Assembly (NCBI RefSeq): GCF_017591435.1 | Contig: NC_059256.1 | Location: 13,005,286 to 13,069,285, forward strand | Length of the DNA stretch: 64,000 nt | Origin: Portunus trituberculatus | Lineage: Eukaryota > Arthropoda > Malacostraca > Decapoda > Portunidae | Direction of reading: 5' to 3' | Part shown: positions 33,568 to 45,405 of the stretch, piece after piece | Layout of the letters: every line of letters begins with the position of its first letter | How positions within the stretch are numbered: position 1 is the first letter of the stretch | Notes under the pieces: generated by a model | What the model was told of the DNA's origin: nothing | Database searches by the model: none | The model's input: the letters and a program-made list of their open reading frames with translations, nothing else | Translations under genes and position numbers: made by a program

Positions 33568-34014
33568 CCCCTCCAGATGGGAACCGCCTTGTCGTGGTGG
33601 GGGGCTTGCATGCCCCTGTGACCTGGCGAGCTAGGCTAGAGGGGGCTTAGGCCCCTGCTCTGCCCTTTCGAGGGGGAGAGGGCTACCCATGCTAGTAAGG
33701 TCGCCAGTGAGGGGCCAGACTAAATGGTTCCTACGTAGGCTGCCAGTGGACCAGCGGAGCCAGCCGCTGGAAGGATCGCCCAATAGGGGCCGTCCTGTGC
33801 TGGATGGTTGGGTGTCCAGGCTGGGATGCTTTGGGAGGGGAGTCTCAGCTCTGTCGTGGACAAACATTCGTATCATGTGGGGCCTGTTCTTAAAACGACT
33901 GGTCCGCATGGGGACGAGGTACCCCGTCCACGGCAGCCAGCGCTCCCTCCCGTTGTTGTCCCAGTAGGTGGTTCCTCATGCTCCTGGAGCCGTTTTTTGT
34001 GTAACTTTATATAT

Positions 34015-35911
34015 ATGGTGAAACACAAAAACTGTCAGGTTCTCATGAGGTGGCTGACCTGGCCTGCGAGACGTCATCTTCAGGTCTAAGTGGGAAGGAG
34101 GACTCCCCTCCACAAGATCCTCCCGCAGCAGTCTCCTGTTCTGGGAGTTCTTCTGAGGTACGTATTTCTGCTGCATATGACTCCCTTGTGATGGTAAATG
34201 TTAACCCATCATTTTCTTATCACGCCTTGCACTCACTTCTCAAGGTGTATGGTACGGTTCTTCGCATTCGACTTGTTTACGATAAGGACTTTTCGTCTAA
34301 TCATTGCTATGTAACGTTTCTGTCATGCGATGAAGCCCGTTTGGCAGTAGAACATGTAGCATCACTGCCCCTTTTGCTGGCTCTGGTTTTAAGACAGAAC
34401 TTCTCCACTCTCGCAATATTTCGGACTGTGAAACGGACTACATCCTAAATCTTTTTGACAACCATTCAGAAAATTCAGTTCCTGAAGTTCGCCAGATCCC
34501 GCCTCCACGTTGGTTTGTGGCCTACTACAGAAATGGGCGCGGGAATTTCATACACGCCTCCCGGTACTTGTCCAAAGAGATCGGCACTATTCCTGAGGGA
34601 AACCTCAAGAAATACGGGAAAGGGGTGCTCGTGCGAGCAAAAGACTTCACGCAGGCAAGGATGTTGCAACATCTTCCCTGCCCTAATGACAGCATGTTTG
34701 AGACTATTAAGGCACATCCCACCTTTAATTACAGTAAAGGTTGTGTGTACAGTCAGGATCTTTACGAATTTCCTGAAGAGGAAATACTGGGTATGTGTCC
34801 TAACTCAGTCCAGAAGGTGACAAAGATGAAGAATTCTACCAACATGGTCCTTCTCACCTTCTTTGGTTCCACCCTCCCAGACCGTGTTCATATCGGTCCT
34901 ATCAACCTTAGGGTTAGGTGCTTTGTTTCTCGCCCTCTTCAGTGTTTCTCTTGCTATTGGTACGGTCACGGCAAGGGCTCCTGTAGGGAAGATTCTCGAT
35001 GTGGTAATTGCTCGGCACTAGATTCACAGTCTGAGGAGCATTGCAATGCTACTGCTTACTGTTTCCATTGCCGTGATGCTCACCAGGTACGTTCCAGGCA
35101 ATACCCCAGGTATCGCCTGGAGCAGGACATTTTACAGCTTGCTAACTCGCAGCTCATCAGCCTTGGTAGTGCTCGCTGCGAACTCCTGTACCGCCAGAAG
35201 AACGGTACTGGTCCGACATCCTATGCTTCTTTGGCCGCTCGCTCTTCAGTTCAGTCTGCCGGTCCGAAGACCACTCCTGCTACCTCTCGCTCTGTTGGGG
35301 CGGGTGGTCCTGTTTATCTGGCTAACAGGTTTGCTATTTTGTCTGATGATTCGGTTGAGTCATCTCTTAGAAGTGACGAGAAAAATACGGACTTGACCAA
35401 AGTCACCCATGTAGTAGATGTCCATTTACCATCTGTATCTCCTAAGCCTTTCAAGGGTCTAACTAAGCGGCACCGCGGCTCTGCGGAGTCGTTAGATTTG
35501 GCTCAGCATAAGCAGTCTAAGTTTTCTCCCGGTGCACATAATCGTGAGTCCTCCAGGGACCGCTCTGCTAGGGTAGCTCCAGTAGTTTCTGTCCAGCCAT
35601 CTGTGACGCCCTCCGTCTCAGATCGGGCTTCTTATGATGAGGACGGTCTGAGCATGGAGACGTCCGATGATATTGTCACAGCCGTCCCTCGTGGAACCAC
35701 TGTATCGGAAAGTGCAGTCCTGCGTGATCCTCGTCCTCCGAGGACCAGTAAAAGTGATGATAGTTCGCATTACCTACCGATAAGCCGAAAGGCTGCGGTC
35801 CAACGACCCGGCACATCTCAACTCCCGGTGTCTTCTCGTCGTTTGATTATTTCTAGTCAGGTCAGTCACGGGCAGCCTCAAAAGGCTCGCTCGTCCACTG
35901 CACCCAAATAG
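34015..35911 (+). pseudogene. Family A ORF1 (A4), gag-like
   Basis: ATG 34015. RRM-like region at about 34190-34370. From 34517 a single frame of 464 codons runs to the TAG at 35909-35911 and contains the three knuckles CFSCYWYGHGKGSC, CGNCSALDSQSEEHC and CFHCRDAHQVRSRQ (last Cys changed to Tyr) at about 34950-35102, then the Ser/Pro/Asp-rich tail ending QKARSSTAPK. Two frameshifts lie before 34517. This is the best preserved ORF1 C-terminal half. It probably binds element RNA. Confidence 0.8.
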
Positions 35912-38900
35912 TCGTCTTCAAGCTTCTACAGTGGAACTATAGAGGCCTTCGCGCCTCGTGGGGGGAACTCCGAGCTTTGCTGTCGGAGTTTTCTCCAGCC
36001 TAATTCTTTCCTCGATTTTATTTGGCGAGTCCTACCGGATTTACACGGAAGTGACCACTTTCCGATTTTATTGGAATCTGTGAACTCTGAGCCACAGTCC
36101 CGGCCCCCACGCTGGGTTTTAGACAAGGCAGATTGGCGTCGATTCACAGACCTTATCTCTTTTATCCGTCCGCTGGCTGACTTTTCTACTTGTGATGAGG
36201 CTGTTGATTATTTTACCGATTTTTAAATTTCTTTACCGCTTCAGACAATCCCTAGGACGTCAGGTCGCTTTACTAAGCGTCCCGTTTTTTGATGGAACGC
36301 AGCATGCACTGCAGCGGTGAAAGAGAAACGGGCAGTTTTCTCTCGTCTCTGGCGACATCGTGGGGACCCGCAGTGCCTGGAAGCTTTTCGGCGCTGCCGA
36401 GCTCGGGCCCGCCGCGTTTTGAAAGAGGCACAAAGAGCCTCGTGGAAAGCCTATGTCTCTTCCATAAACGTCCGCATCCCTCTTACGGATGTCTTAAAAA
36501 AAGTCAGCCGAATTGCTGGGAAGTATTCTGCTCCTTCCCCACCAATTTTGTTGTCTGCTGGGCGAACGGTGGCAGACCCTAGGAATGTCGCTGACCTCTT
36601 CGCGGAGCACTTTGCCAGTGTTTCCCAGAGGCATCCTGCAGCTCCGGGCGCACGTCACCGCCAGAGAATGGAATCTCTCGGCATAAACTTTTCTTCCGCT
36701 GGAGGAGAGTCTTATAATGTCCCTTTCTCTGCTTCCGAGTTGCGGACTGCTTTGTCCCAGTGTCACGACTCTTCTCCTGGGCAAGATGATATACCTTATG
36801 CCTTCTTTCGCCACATGTCTGACACTGCTTTTAACTTTCTTTTAAATCTTTATAATATGATTTGGCATACCGGTGACTTTCCATCTTCTTGGGCTGTGGC
36901 AGTGGTTCTCCTATTTCCGAAGCCTGGGAAAGATAATCTCCAGGCTACGAACTACCGTCCTATATCTTTGACATCCTGCATTTGTAAAGTTTTAGAAAAG
37001 ATGGTAAATGTAAGACTCATGTGGTACTTGGAGAGGGGGGAAGTACTTGTCATCGGTACAGTACGGCTTCCGAAAGATGAGGTCTACTACTGATGCCCTT
37101 TTATCCCTAGAGTCTTCCATTTGTGAGGCCTTCGCTAATCACCACCATCAAGTAACAGTCTTTTTTGACCTGGAGAAGGCCTACGACACGGCTTGGTGTC
37201 ATATCATTTTACAGTCTTTGTTTAATTTTGGCCTTCGTGGCCATCTTCCTCTTTTTATCCAACAGTTTTTATCCAGACGTTTTTTACGGGTTCGAGTGGG
37301 GAGTGTTCTATCTGTGGATACTGCTCTAAATGACAGCGTTCCACAGGGAAGTATTCTTAGTGTTACATTATTTACAGTCGCCATAAATGGTGTGATTGAT
37401 ACTCTCCCAGATGGCATTCACAGATTCTTATATGTTGATGATTTATGTATTTCTTTTGGTGTTGCTAGGATGTCACTGATTGAGCGCAAGCTCCAACTGG
37501 CGATCAATAGGGTGTCCAGTTGGGCCAACATGAACGGTTTTCGATTCTCCACCTGGAAGACCGTAGCTATGCATTTCTGTCGCAACCGTGGTGTCCATCC
37601 AGACCCTGATTTATACCTCGCCAATAGACGCCTCTCATGCGTGGAGGCGTCTCGATATCTTGGCCTTTTATTTGACAACCGTCTCACCTGGGTTTCCCAT
37701 TTCCGTTCTCATATGGCGGCTTGTCGGCAGGCATTATCCCTTCTTCGGGTTTTAAGTCACACCTCTTGGGGTGCGGACAGGTACACGTTGCTGCTGCTTC
37801 ACCGTACACTCATACTTCCGAAGCTGGAATACGGCTGTGAGATCTACTTATCCGCAACGAATGCACGACTACGCACGCTTGACCCCGTGAATCATGCTGG
37901 GGTCCGCTTGGCTACGGGTGCATTTCGGACATCTCCAATACCTAGCCTTTTAGTGGATGCTGGTTTCTGGCCGCTCGACCTCCGGCGCCAGTCTTCGATG
38001 CTCCGGTGTTGGTTTCGCACCCACCGTCTTCCCGATTCTTTCCCTTGTCTGTCAATGTTGCGGGACTCGCGTTCGCAGGCAAATGTCACTCGACCGAGTC
38101 TCCCTAAACCTTTTAGCCTTAGAGTTGCAAATCTCATGGCGGAGTTATCTATCGACCCCACTCTTGTGTACTTTTTCCGGCTCCCACGAGTCGGTTATTG
38201 GCAGCTTCCTGTTATCTCATTATGCCCTGCCATGGATGGCAAGAAGGATGTTCTGCCAGCTCTGTCCCACACACGGTTTTTAGAACACTTTTTTATGTAT
38301 TCTGATGATATCCCTGTTTTTACTGATGGCTCCAAATCCGACGCAGGTGTTGGATTTAGTGTGATTTTCTCCTATTTTTATCGGTCTGGCAGCCTTCCCT
38401 CAGTGGCATCTGTTTTTACTGCGGAGCTGTCTGCCATAGTCCTAGCTTTACAAATAATTTTTACTCTACCGGTTTCGTCTTTTACAATTTTAGTGACCCT
38501 TTGGTTTTATCAGCCTTGGAGTGGCTATACCTTCTTACACAACGAGGATATCGTGTTGGGTTCTGTTGGGTCCCTGGTCACGTTGGTGTTCCAGGGAATG
38601 AACACGGAGATCGCCTCGCTAAAGAGGCAGTAAGTCGCGCTCCATCTCCTGCCTCTGTTCCGTTTCCAGATGTCTTTCCTCTAATTCGTGAGGCAGTTGC
38701 AGCAATTTGGCAGAGGAGATGGCTGACGGAGGTCGCAACCTCGAAAATGGGAGAGATCACTACTTCCTCTAGTCCTCACTGGACATACACCCATGTTCGG
38801 GATCGACGTTTACAGACTTTATTGGCGCGACTGCGTATAGGTCACACGTACCTTACACAAAGGTACCTGTTGACCAGGGACCCTCAACCTTACTGTGATG

Positions 38901-39115
38901 ACTGCCTGGTGCCGCTTACCGTGCGGCACCTATTGGTAGAGTGCCCTAGTTTGATAGAGTTACGACACCGCTACCTCTACCGCTGTCGCAGTAGAGATAG
39001 CGGTGTCTATTATATCTCAAAGGTCCTTGGACCAGAGTGCCTGGCCCAGGGCCATGATGTTTTTCGTTTTTTTGGGAGAAGCTGGCCTTCTCCCAAAGCT
39101 GTGAAATTTATTTGA
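35906..39115 (+). pseudogene. Family A ORF2 (A4), EN deleted, RT-RNase H
   Basis: A short endonuclease start (LRASWGELRALLSEF-like) is joined at 36000/36001 to the linker LPDLHGSDHFPILLESV. RT: NYRPISLTSCICKVLEK (36955-37005), one extra G in the run at 37035 shifts the frame, FFDLEKAYDTAWCH (37163), VPQGSILSVTL (37338) and catalytic YVDDLCI (37431). RNase H: VFTDGSKSDAGVGFSVIF (38317-), TAELSAIVLALQII, then FTIL with 45 bases missing, GFCWVPGHVGVPGNEHGDRL (38557-), and the zinc motif CDDCLVPLTVRHLLVECP (38897-38945). Three frame breaks in all. Stop at 39113-39115. Confidence 0.85.
38964..39007 (+). repeat. Conserved 44-nt hairpin in ORF2 3' end (A4)
   Basis: GACACCGCTA...TAGCGGTGTC with inner CTCTAC/GTAGAG pairing. 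Confidence 0.85.
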
Positions 39116-39205
39116 TTATATTATATGTATTTTAATGTTTTTTTATTACTTTTATTGTATACTGTATTTTAGTTAGTTTTGATTTCAGAATTTTACTTTG
39201 TTTTT

Positions 39206-41560
39206 GTGCGCATCCTGCAGCCCCTGGCGCACGTTACCGCCAGAGAATGGAATCTCTCCTCTACAGGGGAGTCCTATAATGTCCCCTTCTCTGCCTCCGA
39301 GTTACGGTCTGCTTTGTCCCAGTGTCATGACTCTTCTCCTGGTCCAGACGACATTCCTTATGCTTTTTTTGCGTCACATGTCTGACCGTGCTTTTAACTT
39401 TTTATTAAATGTATATAATATGATTTGGCATACCGTTGATTTTCCACCTTCTTGGGCTGTGGCAGTGGTTCTCCTATTTCCGAACCCTGGGAAAGATCAT
39501 CTCCAGTCTACGAATTACCGTCCTGTATCTTTGACGTCTTCTATTTGTAAAGTGTTAGAAAAGATGGTAAATGTAAGCCTCATGTGGTACTTGGAGAGGG
39601 GGAAGTACTTGCCATCGGTACAGTACGGCTTCCGAAAGATGAGGTCTACTACTGATGCTCTTTTATCCCTAGAGTCTTCTATTTTTGAGGCCTGTGCTAA
39701 TCAGCACCACCAGGTTACTGTATTTTTTGACCTGGAGAAGGCCTACGACACAGCTTGGTGTCACGGGATTTTACGTTCCTTGTTTAATTTGGGTCTCCGT
39801 GGCCACCTTCCCATTTTTATCCAGCAGTTTTTATTCAGACGTTTTTTACGGGTTCGAGCAGTGCTACTGCTCTAAATGACGGTGTCCCACAGTGAAGTAT
39901 TCTTAGTGTTATACTATTTCCAGCCGCAATAAATGGTGTTATACTAGATACTCTACCAGATCGCGTTCACAGCTCTTTATATGTGGATGACTTGTGCATC
40001 TCCTTTGCTGCTGCTAGGATGTCACTAATTGAGCGAAAGCTTCAACTGGCAATCAATCGTGTCCAGTTGGGCCAACATAAATGGTTTTCGATTCTCCACC
40101 TCAAAGACCGTGTCTATGCATTTTTGTCGTAATCGTGGTGTTCCATCCAGATCCCGATTTATATTTAGCCAATAGACGCATCTCATGTGTGGAGGCCACT
40201 CGATATCTTGGCCTCTTGTTTGACAACCGTCTTACTTGGGTTCCCATTTCCGTTCTCTTAAAGCGTCTTGCAGGACGGCACTATCCCTTCTTCGGGTTTT
40301 AAGTCACACCTCTTGGGGTGCGGACAGGGACACGTTGCTGCTGCTTCACCGTACACTCATACTTCCAAGCTGGAATACGGCTGTGAGATCTACTCATCCG
40401 CAACGGATGCACGACTACGCACGCTTGACCCGTGCATCATGCTGGGGTCCGCTTGGCTACGGGTGCATTTCGGACATCTCCAATATCTAGCCTTCTAGTG
40501 GATGCTGGTTTCTGGCCGCTCGACCTCCGGCGCCAGTCTTCGATGCTCCGGTGTTGGTTTCGCACCCACCGTCTTCCTGATTCTGTCCCTTGTCTGTCAA
40601 TGTTGCGGGACTCGCGTTCGCAGGCAAATGTCACTCGACCGAGTCTCCCTAAACCTTTTGGCCTTAGAGTTGCAAATCTCATGGCGGAGTTATCTATCGA
40701 CCCCACTCCTGTGTACTCTTTCCGGCTCCCACGAGTTGGTTATTGGCAGCTTCCGGTTGTTTCATTATGCCCTCCTGCCATGGATGGCAAGAAGGATTTT
40801 CCGCCAGCTCTGTCCCACTCACGGTTTTTAGAACACTTTTTAACTCATTCTGATGATATTCCCGTTTTTACTGATGGTTCCAAATCCGACGCAGGCGTTG
40901 GGTTTAGTGTGGTTTTCCCTTTTTTTATCGGTGTGGCAGCCTTCCTTCAGTGGCATCCGTCTTTACTGCGGAGCTGTCTGCCATAGTCCTAGCTTTACAG
41001 ATAATTTTACTCTCCCGGTTTCGTCTTTTACAATTTTTAGTGACTGTCGCAGTGCTCTTACTGCTCTTTCTTGCACTATCTCCTTAACCCATTGGTTTTA
41101 TCAGCCCTAGAGTGGCTATACCTACTTACCAGAAGAGGATATCGTGTTGGGTTCTGTTGGGTCCCTGGTCACGTTGGTGTTCAGGAATGAACACGCAGAA
41201 CCCTCTCTAAAGAGGCAGCAAGTCGCGCTCCATCTCCTGCCCCTGTTCCGTTTCGAGATGTATTTCCTGTAATTCGTGAGGCAGTTGCAGCAATTTGGCA
41301 GAGGAGATGGCTAACGGGGTCGCAACTTCAAAAATGGGAGAGCTCACTACTTCCTCAATCCCTCAGTGGACATACACCCATATACGGGATCGCCGAGCAC
41401 AGACTTTATTGGCGCGACTGCGTATAGGTCACACGTACCTTACAAATAAGTTCCTGTTGACCAGGGACCCTCAACCTTACTGTGATGACTGCTTGGTGCC
41501 GCTAACGGTTCGGCACCTCCTAGTGGAGTGCCCTAGTTTGACTGACTGAAGACACCGCTA
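39206..41560 (+). pseudogene. Family A ORF2 (A5), RT-RNase H
   Basis: RT: NYRPVSLTSSICKVLEK (39508-), QYGFRKMRSTTDALLSLE, FFDLEKAYDTAWCHGIL (39724-), then frameshifts; YVDDLCISFAAARMSL (39979-). C-terminal RT part RLATGAFRTSPISSLLVDA and on (40432-). RNase H: VFTDGSKSDAGVGFSVVF (40864-), SDCRSALTALSC (41039-), WVPGHVGV damaged near 41180; the zinc motif CDDCLVPLTVRHLLVECP (41480-41533) is complete, ending at TGA 41547. At least six frame breaks. Inactive. Confidence 0.75.
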
Positions 41561-41594
41561 CCTCTACTGCTGTCGCAGTAGAGATAGCGGTGTC
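41551..41594 (+). repeat. Conserved 44-nt hairpin in ORF2 3' end (A5)
   Basis: Same hairpin as in A1, A2, A4 and A6, although the frame has already ended here. Confidence 0.85.
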
Positions 41595-41915
41595 TATTAT
41601 ATCTCAAAGGTCCTTGGACCAGAGTGCCTGGCCCAGGGCCATGATGTTTTCGTTTTTGAGAAGCTGGCCTTCTCCCAAAGCTGTAATTTTATTTGATTAT
41701 ATTATATGTATTTTAATGTTTTATTACTTTTATTGTATACTGTATTTTAGTTAGTTTTGATTTCAGAATTTTACTTTGTTTTTAGTTTTGTAGTTTTTAT
41801 TTTTTTTATTTATTTTTTTAATTTTTTTTCGATGTCTTTTTAATTTTACGATGTCTTTTTAACATTTCGTAGCGGCGCCAAATGACCGCTGATGTTGCGG
41901 CGCCTTATTTTAACA

Positions 41916-42321
41916 CCCTTCCCCCTCGGACAAAGGCCTGTGAATCGACGCCACAGACTCAGACCACACTGGGGTGCCTGAAGGCTTGTACCTGTGACCG
42001 CCGCTCCACTCCCCTCATATCTCTGGCTGAGTATCTTATTCCTTATTTCTCTGATTGTAGGGATTCTGGTTCTACTTGGCACTTATTTAAGTCACTGTGT
42101 TAAGTGACGTGTGAATATTCTGGGTGTTTTGGGTGCTTACCCGGTATTTTTGGTGATTTATCTTTGTGTGGCGTAGAGGGACGCCAGGGATGACGGCCAT
42201 GTTGTGAATTCGTATAGCCAAGAGAGATTTTGGGTGTTTATTGTGGTTGTATTACCTAACAATCATATTATTTGTGGTGATTTACTCATTATTGTGTGTA
42301 ACAGCCAGAGGGGAGGGAAAG
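41916..42321 (+). other. Possible 3' internal end of an LTR element
   Basis: An open frame to the TAA near 42101 (SLAEYLIPYFSDCRDSGSTW) has no recognised domain. A purine tract AGAGGGGAGGGAAAG (42307-42321) lies directly before TGTGTGGTG, as a polypurine tract would lie before a 3' LTR. Confidence 0.3.
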
Positions 42322-42909
42322 TGTGTGGTGAATTTATATACTTATTGCCCCTAATAAGTGTTGAACTTATTTATTTATTTTTGTGATCTCAGTATTATGC
42401 TCTTTTCACCCTTAAGCAGCTTATTTATTATATTTCTTGGTGCTAATGAGTTATTTTTTTTGTTGTGTATGTGGTATTGAGCTGCAGGTGTGTTGACACC
42501 CCACGGATGACTTATTTCAGTATTGAGCAGTTAGGTTAAACTTATTTACCTGATTTATTATATTTTTAGATTCTATATTTTTGTGAGTCCTATTATTTTT
42601 TTCTATTTGGATGTGATTATCATACTTTTAACTATTCACGGGCCTTAAGTTTAATTTTGTTGTTGATAAGTTAACTTTGCTTATTTTTGTTAATAAATTA
42701 GTTAAAGATTTAAATTATTTCTCTTAACCTTTCCTTATTATTAGTTTTTCAGTTCTGTTACACCCTTGAACACCCTTTTGCGTTAAGAACCGTTGCATTG
42801 AGGCCAAGTCACACTTGACTACTTATCTTAATTTTTGTATTTATTAAGAGTGATTAACCTAATCAGTGACTGGTGTCCACAGCTCCTTGGGGGACACTAG
42901 GTCATAACA
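42322..42909 (+). repeat. Candidate LTR (solo or 3')
   Basis: Begins TGTGTGGTGAA after a purine tract and ends TCATAACA, i.e. TG...CA. AT-rich, 588 bases, no ORF. No second copy is seen in the window and no target duplication can be shown, so this is tentative. Confidence 0.3.
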
Positions 42910-43213
42910 GTTCCTTTACAATCACTTGATGTGTATGTACAGTGCTTCCTTTTCTTACTTTTGGGAATGTAGGAAGTGCCAGTGCACCTCCAAGTCTTTT
43001 GTCTTTGTATACTGTATACAGTATTTTTTTGCACATAGAGCACTCAACCGCACTTGGAAAAACACTGTGCTCCCTTAGGAAGTGTACACTTTTCTCTTCG
43101 TTTTTTAAAGAATCGGTGAATAGCACGGATATAATGGACGCTGCACCCAACACACGGTGACATCTTCCTAAGACTGATTCGAATATTTCAAATTGAACCA
43201 CTCCTCTCGCCAC
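42910..43213 (-). pseudogene. Possible Merlin (ISXO2-type) N-terminal fragment
   Basis: The minus-strand frame reads SVHFLREHSVFPSAVECSMC followed by KKILYTVYKDKR. ISXO2/Merlin transposases begin with a helix of this form (x-F-L-x-x-x-x-x-L/F) and a C-x-x-C zinc pair. The second zinc pair and the DDE domain are not visible. A CCAAT box in minus orientation lies 25 bases upstream (43236-43241), but the frame has no ATG. It may be related to the fragment at 30724-31145, though the two cover different parts of the protein. Confidence 0.35.
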
Positions 43214-44010
43214 ACGTTGAAATACGACAATATGATTGGCTGAATTAATCTTTTTATTTATTTTTTTTATTTATTTTTTTTTCTATTGTTTACTGATTTC
43301 ATGTTGAAACAAAAGAACCAATCACCGTCATAATATATCGCGCTTGCGCAGATTATGCACCATACGCACACATGAACGCACACATCAAAACGGCGTTCCA
43401 CAGTGCCCGCCTGTTCATCCCATATGGTGGTACGTCGCCTCCCGCCATTGATATAGCACTGAGTTTAATCTTGAAAAAAGTGAATAAATAAAAATTTACG
43501 ACGGGTTTGTATGATTTCAAGTTGATCAGAAGAACAACAAGGTCTTTAAGACGAGAAGGGTCACGAAAGCCAACTTGCTGTTCATGCTAAAGTAAAATAA
43601 TAACAAATCTTCAGCTACATATCGGAAAAGATAGAAAAAAAAATCACTGAAAAACTATTGTTTACTACTTTAGTAAGCGTTTGTCGTGAACGCATTTGTG
43701 TGCCCTTAAATCTTAGTGAAGTTCCCATCAAGGTTAAAAAAAAAATGTTTTCTTAATAGCATTGACTAAACTAAACCTAAGAAATTCGGAAAAAAAAAAA
43801 TCGGAAAATATTTTTTTTTCTTCAGGTGACGAATTTAAAATGCTGATGGACGCATTTTCGTTCCTTTAAAGATGGGTTTTAAATATAAAGCGACGACTTT
43901 AGATGACCAGGTCTTTTCCTGTCAGATTAGCACGTAAACTTGACGGAAATGTCATAAAATGAAAAATGATGATTAGAAGCATTACCCCCTCGAGATACCT
44001 CTACCTGTAT
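43214..44010. other. AT-rich intergenic; CCAAT and NRF1-like sites
   Basis: Contains CCAATC at 43319-43324 and CGCGCTTGCGCA at 43339-43350, similar in spacing to promoter-like clusters near 63.7 kb. Otherwise T-rich and A-rich tracts without coding signal. Confidence 0.3.
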
Positions 44011-44604
44011 ATATATTCGTAATGATGTTTTCCATGCCCTTGCTGGCCTAAACCCTAGGAAGGCTTATGGACCTGATGATGTCCCTCCTATTGTTCTCAA
44101 AAACTGTGCTTCTGTGCTTGCACCTTGCCTGGCCAAACTCTTCCAACTTTGTCTATCGACTTCTACCTTTCCTTCCTGCTGGAAGGAAAAGGGTGACCGT
44201 TCTAATCCCTCAAACTACCATTCTATAGCTTTAATCTCTTGCTTATCTAAAGTTTTTGAATCTATCCTGAATAGGAAGATTCTGAAACATCTGTCACTTC
44301 ACAATCTTCTGTCTGATCGCCAGTATGGCTTCCGTCAAGGTCGCTCTACTGGTGATCTGGCTTTCCTTACTGAGTCTTGGTCACCCTCTTTTAGAGATTT
44401 CGGTGAAACTTTTGTTGTTGCGTTAGACATATCAAAAGCTTTCGATAGAGTCTGGCATAAAGCTTTGATTTCAAAATTGCCCTTTTACGGCTTCTATCCT
44501 TCTCTCTGCAACTTTATCTCAAGTTTCCTTTTCGACCGGTCTATTGCTGCTGTGGTAGACGGCTACTGTTCTTCTCCTAAACCTATTAATAGTGGTGTCT
44601 TATG
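44011..44604 (+). pseudogene. Reverse transcriptase fragment, LINE family E
   Basis: Reads LNPRKAYGPDDVPPIVLKN, LAPCLAKLFQLCLSTSTFPS, CWKEKGDRSNPSNYHSIALI, SCLSKVFESILNRKI, DRQYGFRQGRSTGDLAFLTE, VVALDISKAFDRVWHKALIS and ends at PINSGV, just before the V-P-Q-G block. The first catalytic Asp (LDISKAFD) is present; the YxDD box is missing. It is open for most of its length. A small deletion has removed bases between CWK and EKG (normally PVPKKG). Cut at about 44604 by integrase-like sequence. Confidence 0.75.
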
Positions 44605-45190
44605 GTATGTTGTGGTATATGCTTTCGAGTCAGGAGATGAGTATGTTTGGTCCAAATTGCGAGTTCCTTTGTGTCAGTATCTTTTGTCTCACCGTGAAGG
44701 TTCATGACCAAACGGTGACACAGCTTGTCATCCCCATATCTTTCAGTGCCACAATTATTTCATGCCAATCCTCAGTACAATCATCCAGGGTATGACATCT
44801 TTAACTAAGGGTCGCAAGTGTTATTAATGGCTTAAGATAATCCCATGATATTTCAAATAATTTTGCACTTCTTTCCTGTGCACAAACCAACGATACATCA
44901 TCTCCTTTGTTAGGATATCCAACTCCTTGTCCTTTTAACAGTTACAATAGACATTTGATAGTTACCCCACAGTCACATATATTCTAGTCTGTGTTGATAA
45001 TATTAGTGATAATTTTAGTCATTATTTTAATCATACATTTGATAATAGTTTGAGAATGAAGTGCTTAATATTATTTGCAAACAGTACAAAATTAATCATT
45101 GATTTATATCTGCTCATCATCCAACTTCTAATGGACGTGTGGAACGAACAATTAGAAAAGGTATTATAGATTCATCGACATTTACTATAC
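44605..45190 (+). pseudogene. LTR-element integrase remnant
   Basis: Upstream part: VKVHDQTVTQLVIPISF, then in another frame CAQTNDTSSPLLGYPTP (about 44879-44930), which resembles the H-H-C-C zinc region and following Pro-rich link of retroviral-type integrases. Downstream part: FENEVLNIICKQYKINH then FISAHHPTSNGRVERTIRK (about 45052-45157), matching the third catalytic region (Y/H-H-P-x-S/T-N-G-x-V-E-R) with the active-site Glu. The region between is degenerate, with several stops. Ty3/gypsy affinity is an inference. Followed by T-rich sequence up to the gap. Confidence 0.5.
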
Positions 45191-45405
45191 ATGTTTTTTT
45201 TTTTTTTTTATTAATCGTGAGATGATTGTCTTCCGCATGTCGCTGGTTTTATTAATGGCTTTTGCGTTTTGTTTACGCTTAAGAATCTTCTACATAGTGT
45301 TCTGTGAAAATTAATATCTCCCATATGATAGATATCCTTGTCGCACTCCGTGTGCCAGTATATTCAGCAGATGATTATTCAAAGTTTCATATTCGAAAGA
45401 TATTA
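45191..45405. other. No gene recognised
   Basis: T-rich sequence before the gap. Confidence 0.4.

Larger units (their letters stand above)
33568..39205 (+). mobile_element. LINE family A, copy A4 (endonuclease-deleted)
   Basis: 5' leader from 33571, ORF1 34015-35911, ORF2 from about 35906 to 39115, 3' UTR cut at 39205 where A5 begins. About 480 bases are missing after 36000 compared with A2 (equivalent to 13736-14214 there), removing most of the endonuclease; 45 bases of RNase H are also missing. The sequence from 34983 to 39205 is repeated almost base for base as A6. Otherwise it has the longest open frames of the window (528 codons at 37047-38633). Confidence 0.85.
39206..41915 (+). mobile_element. 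LINE family A, copy A5 (5'-truncated)
   Basis: Starts inside ORF2 before the RT (GCGCATCCTGCAGCCCCTGG, corresponding to the AAPGARHRQRMES region) and ends with the GCGGCGCC-flanked 3' terminus at 41872-41902. It differs clearly from A4 and A6 and keeps the DCRSAL segment of RNase H. It may be the 3' half of A3, separated by A4. Confidence 0.8.

Noticed and set aside
41039..41110. Functional RNase H in A5
   Set aside because: The motifs are present, but the frame breaks before the H of the final block, so only a pseudogene was called.
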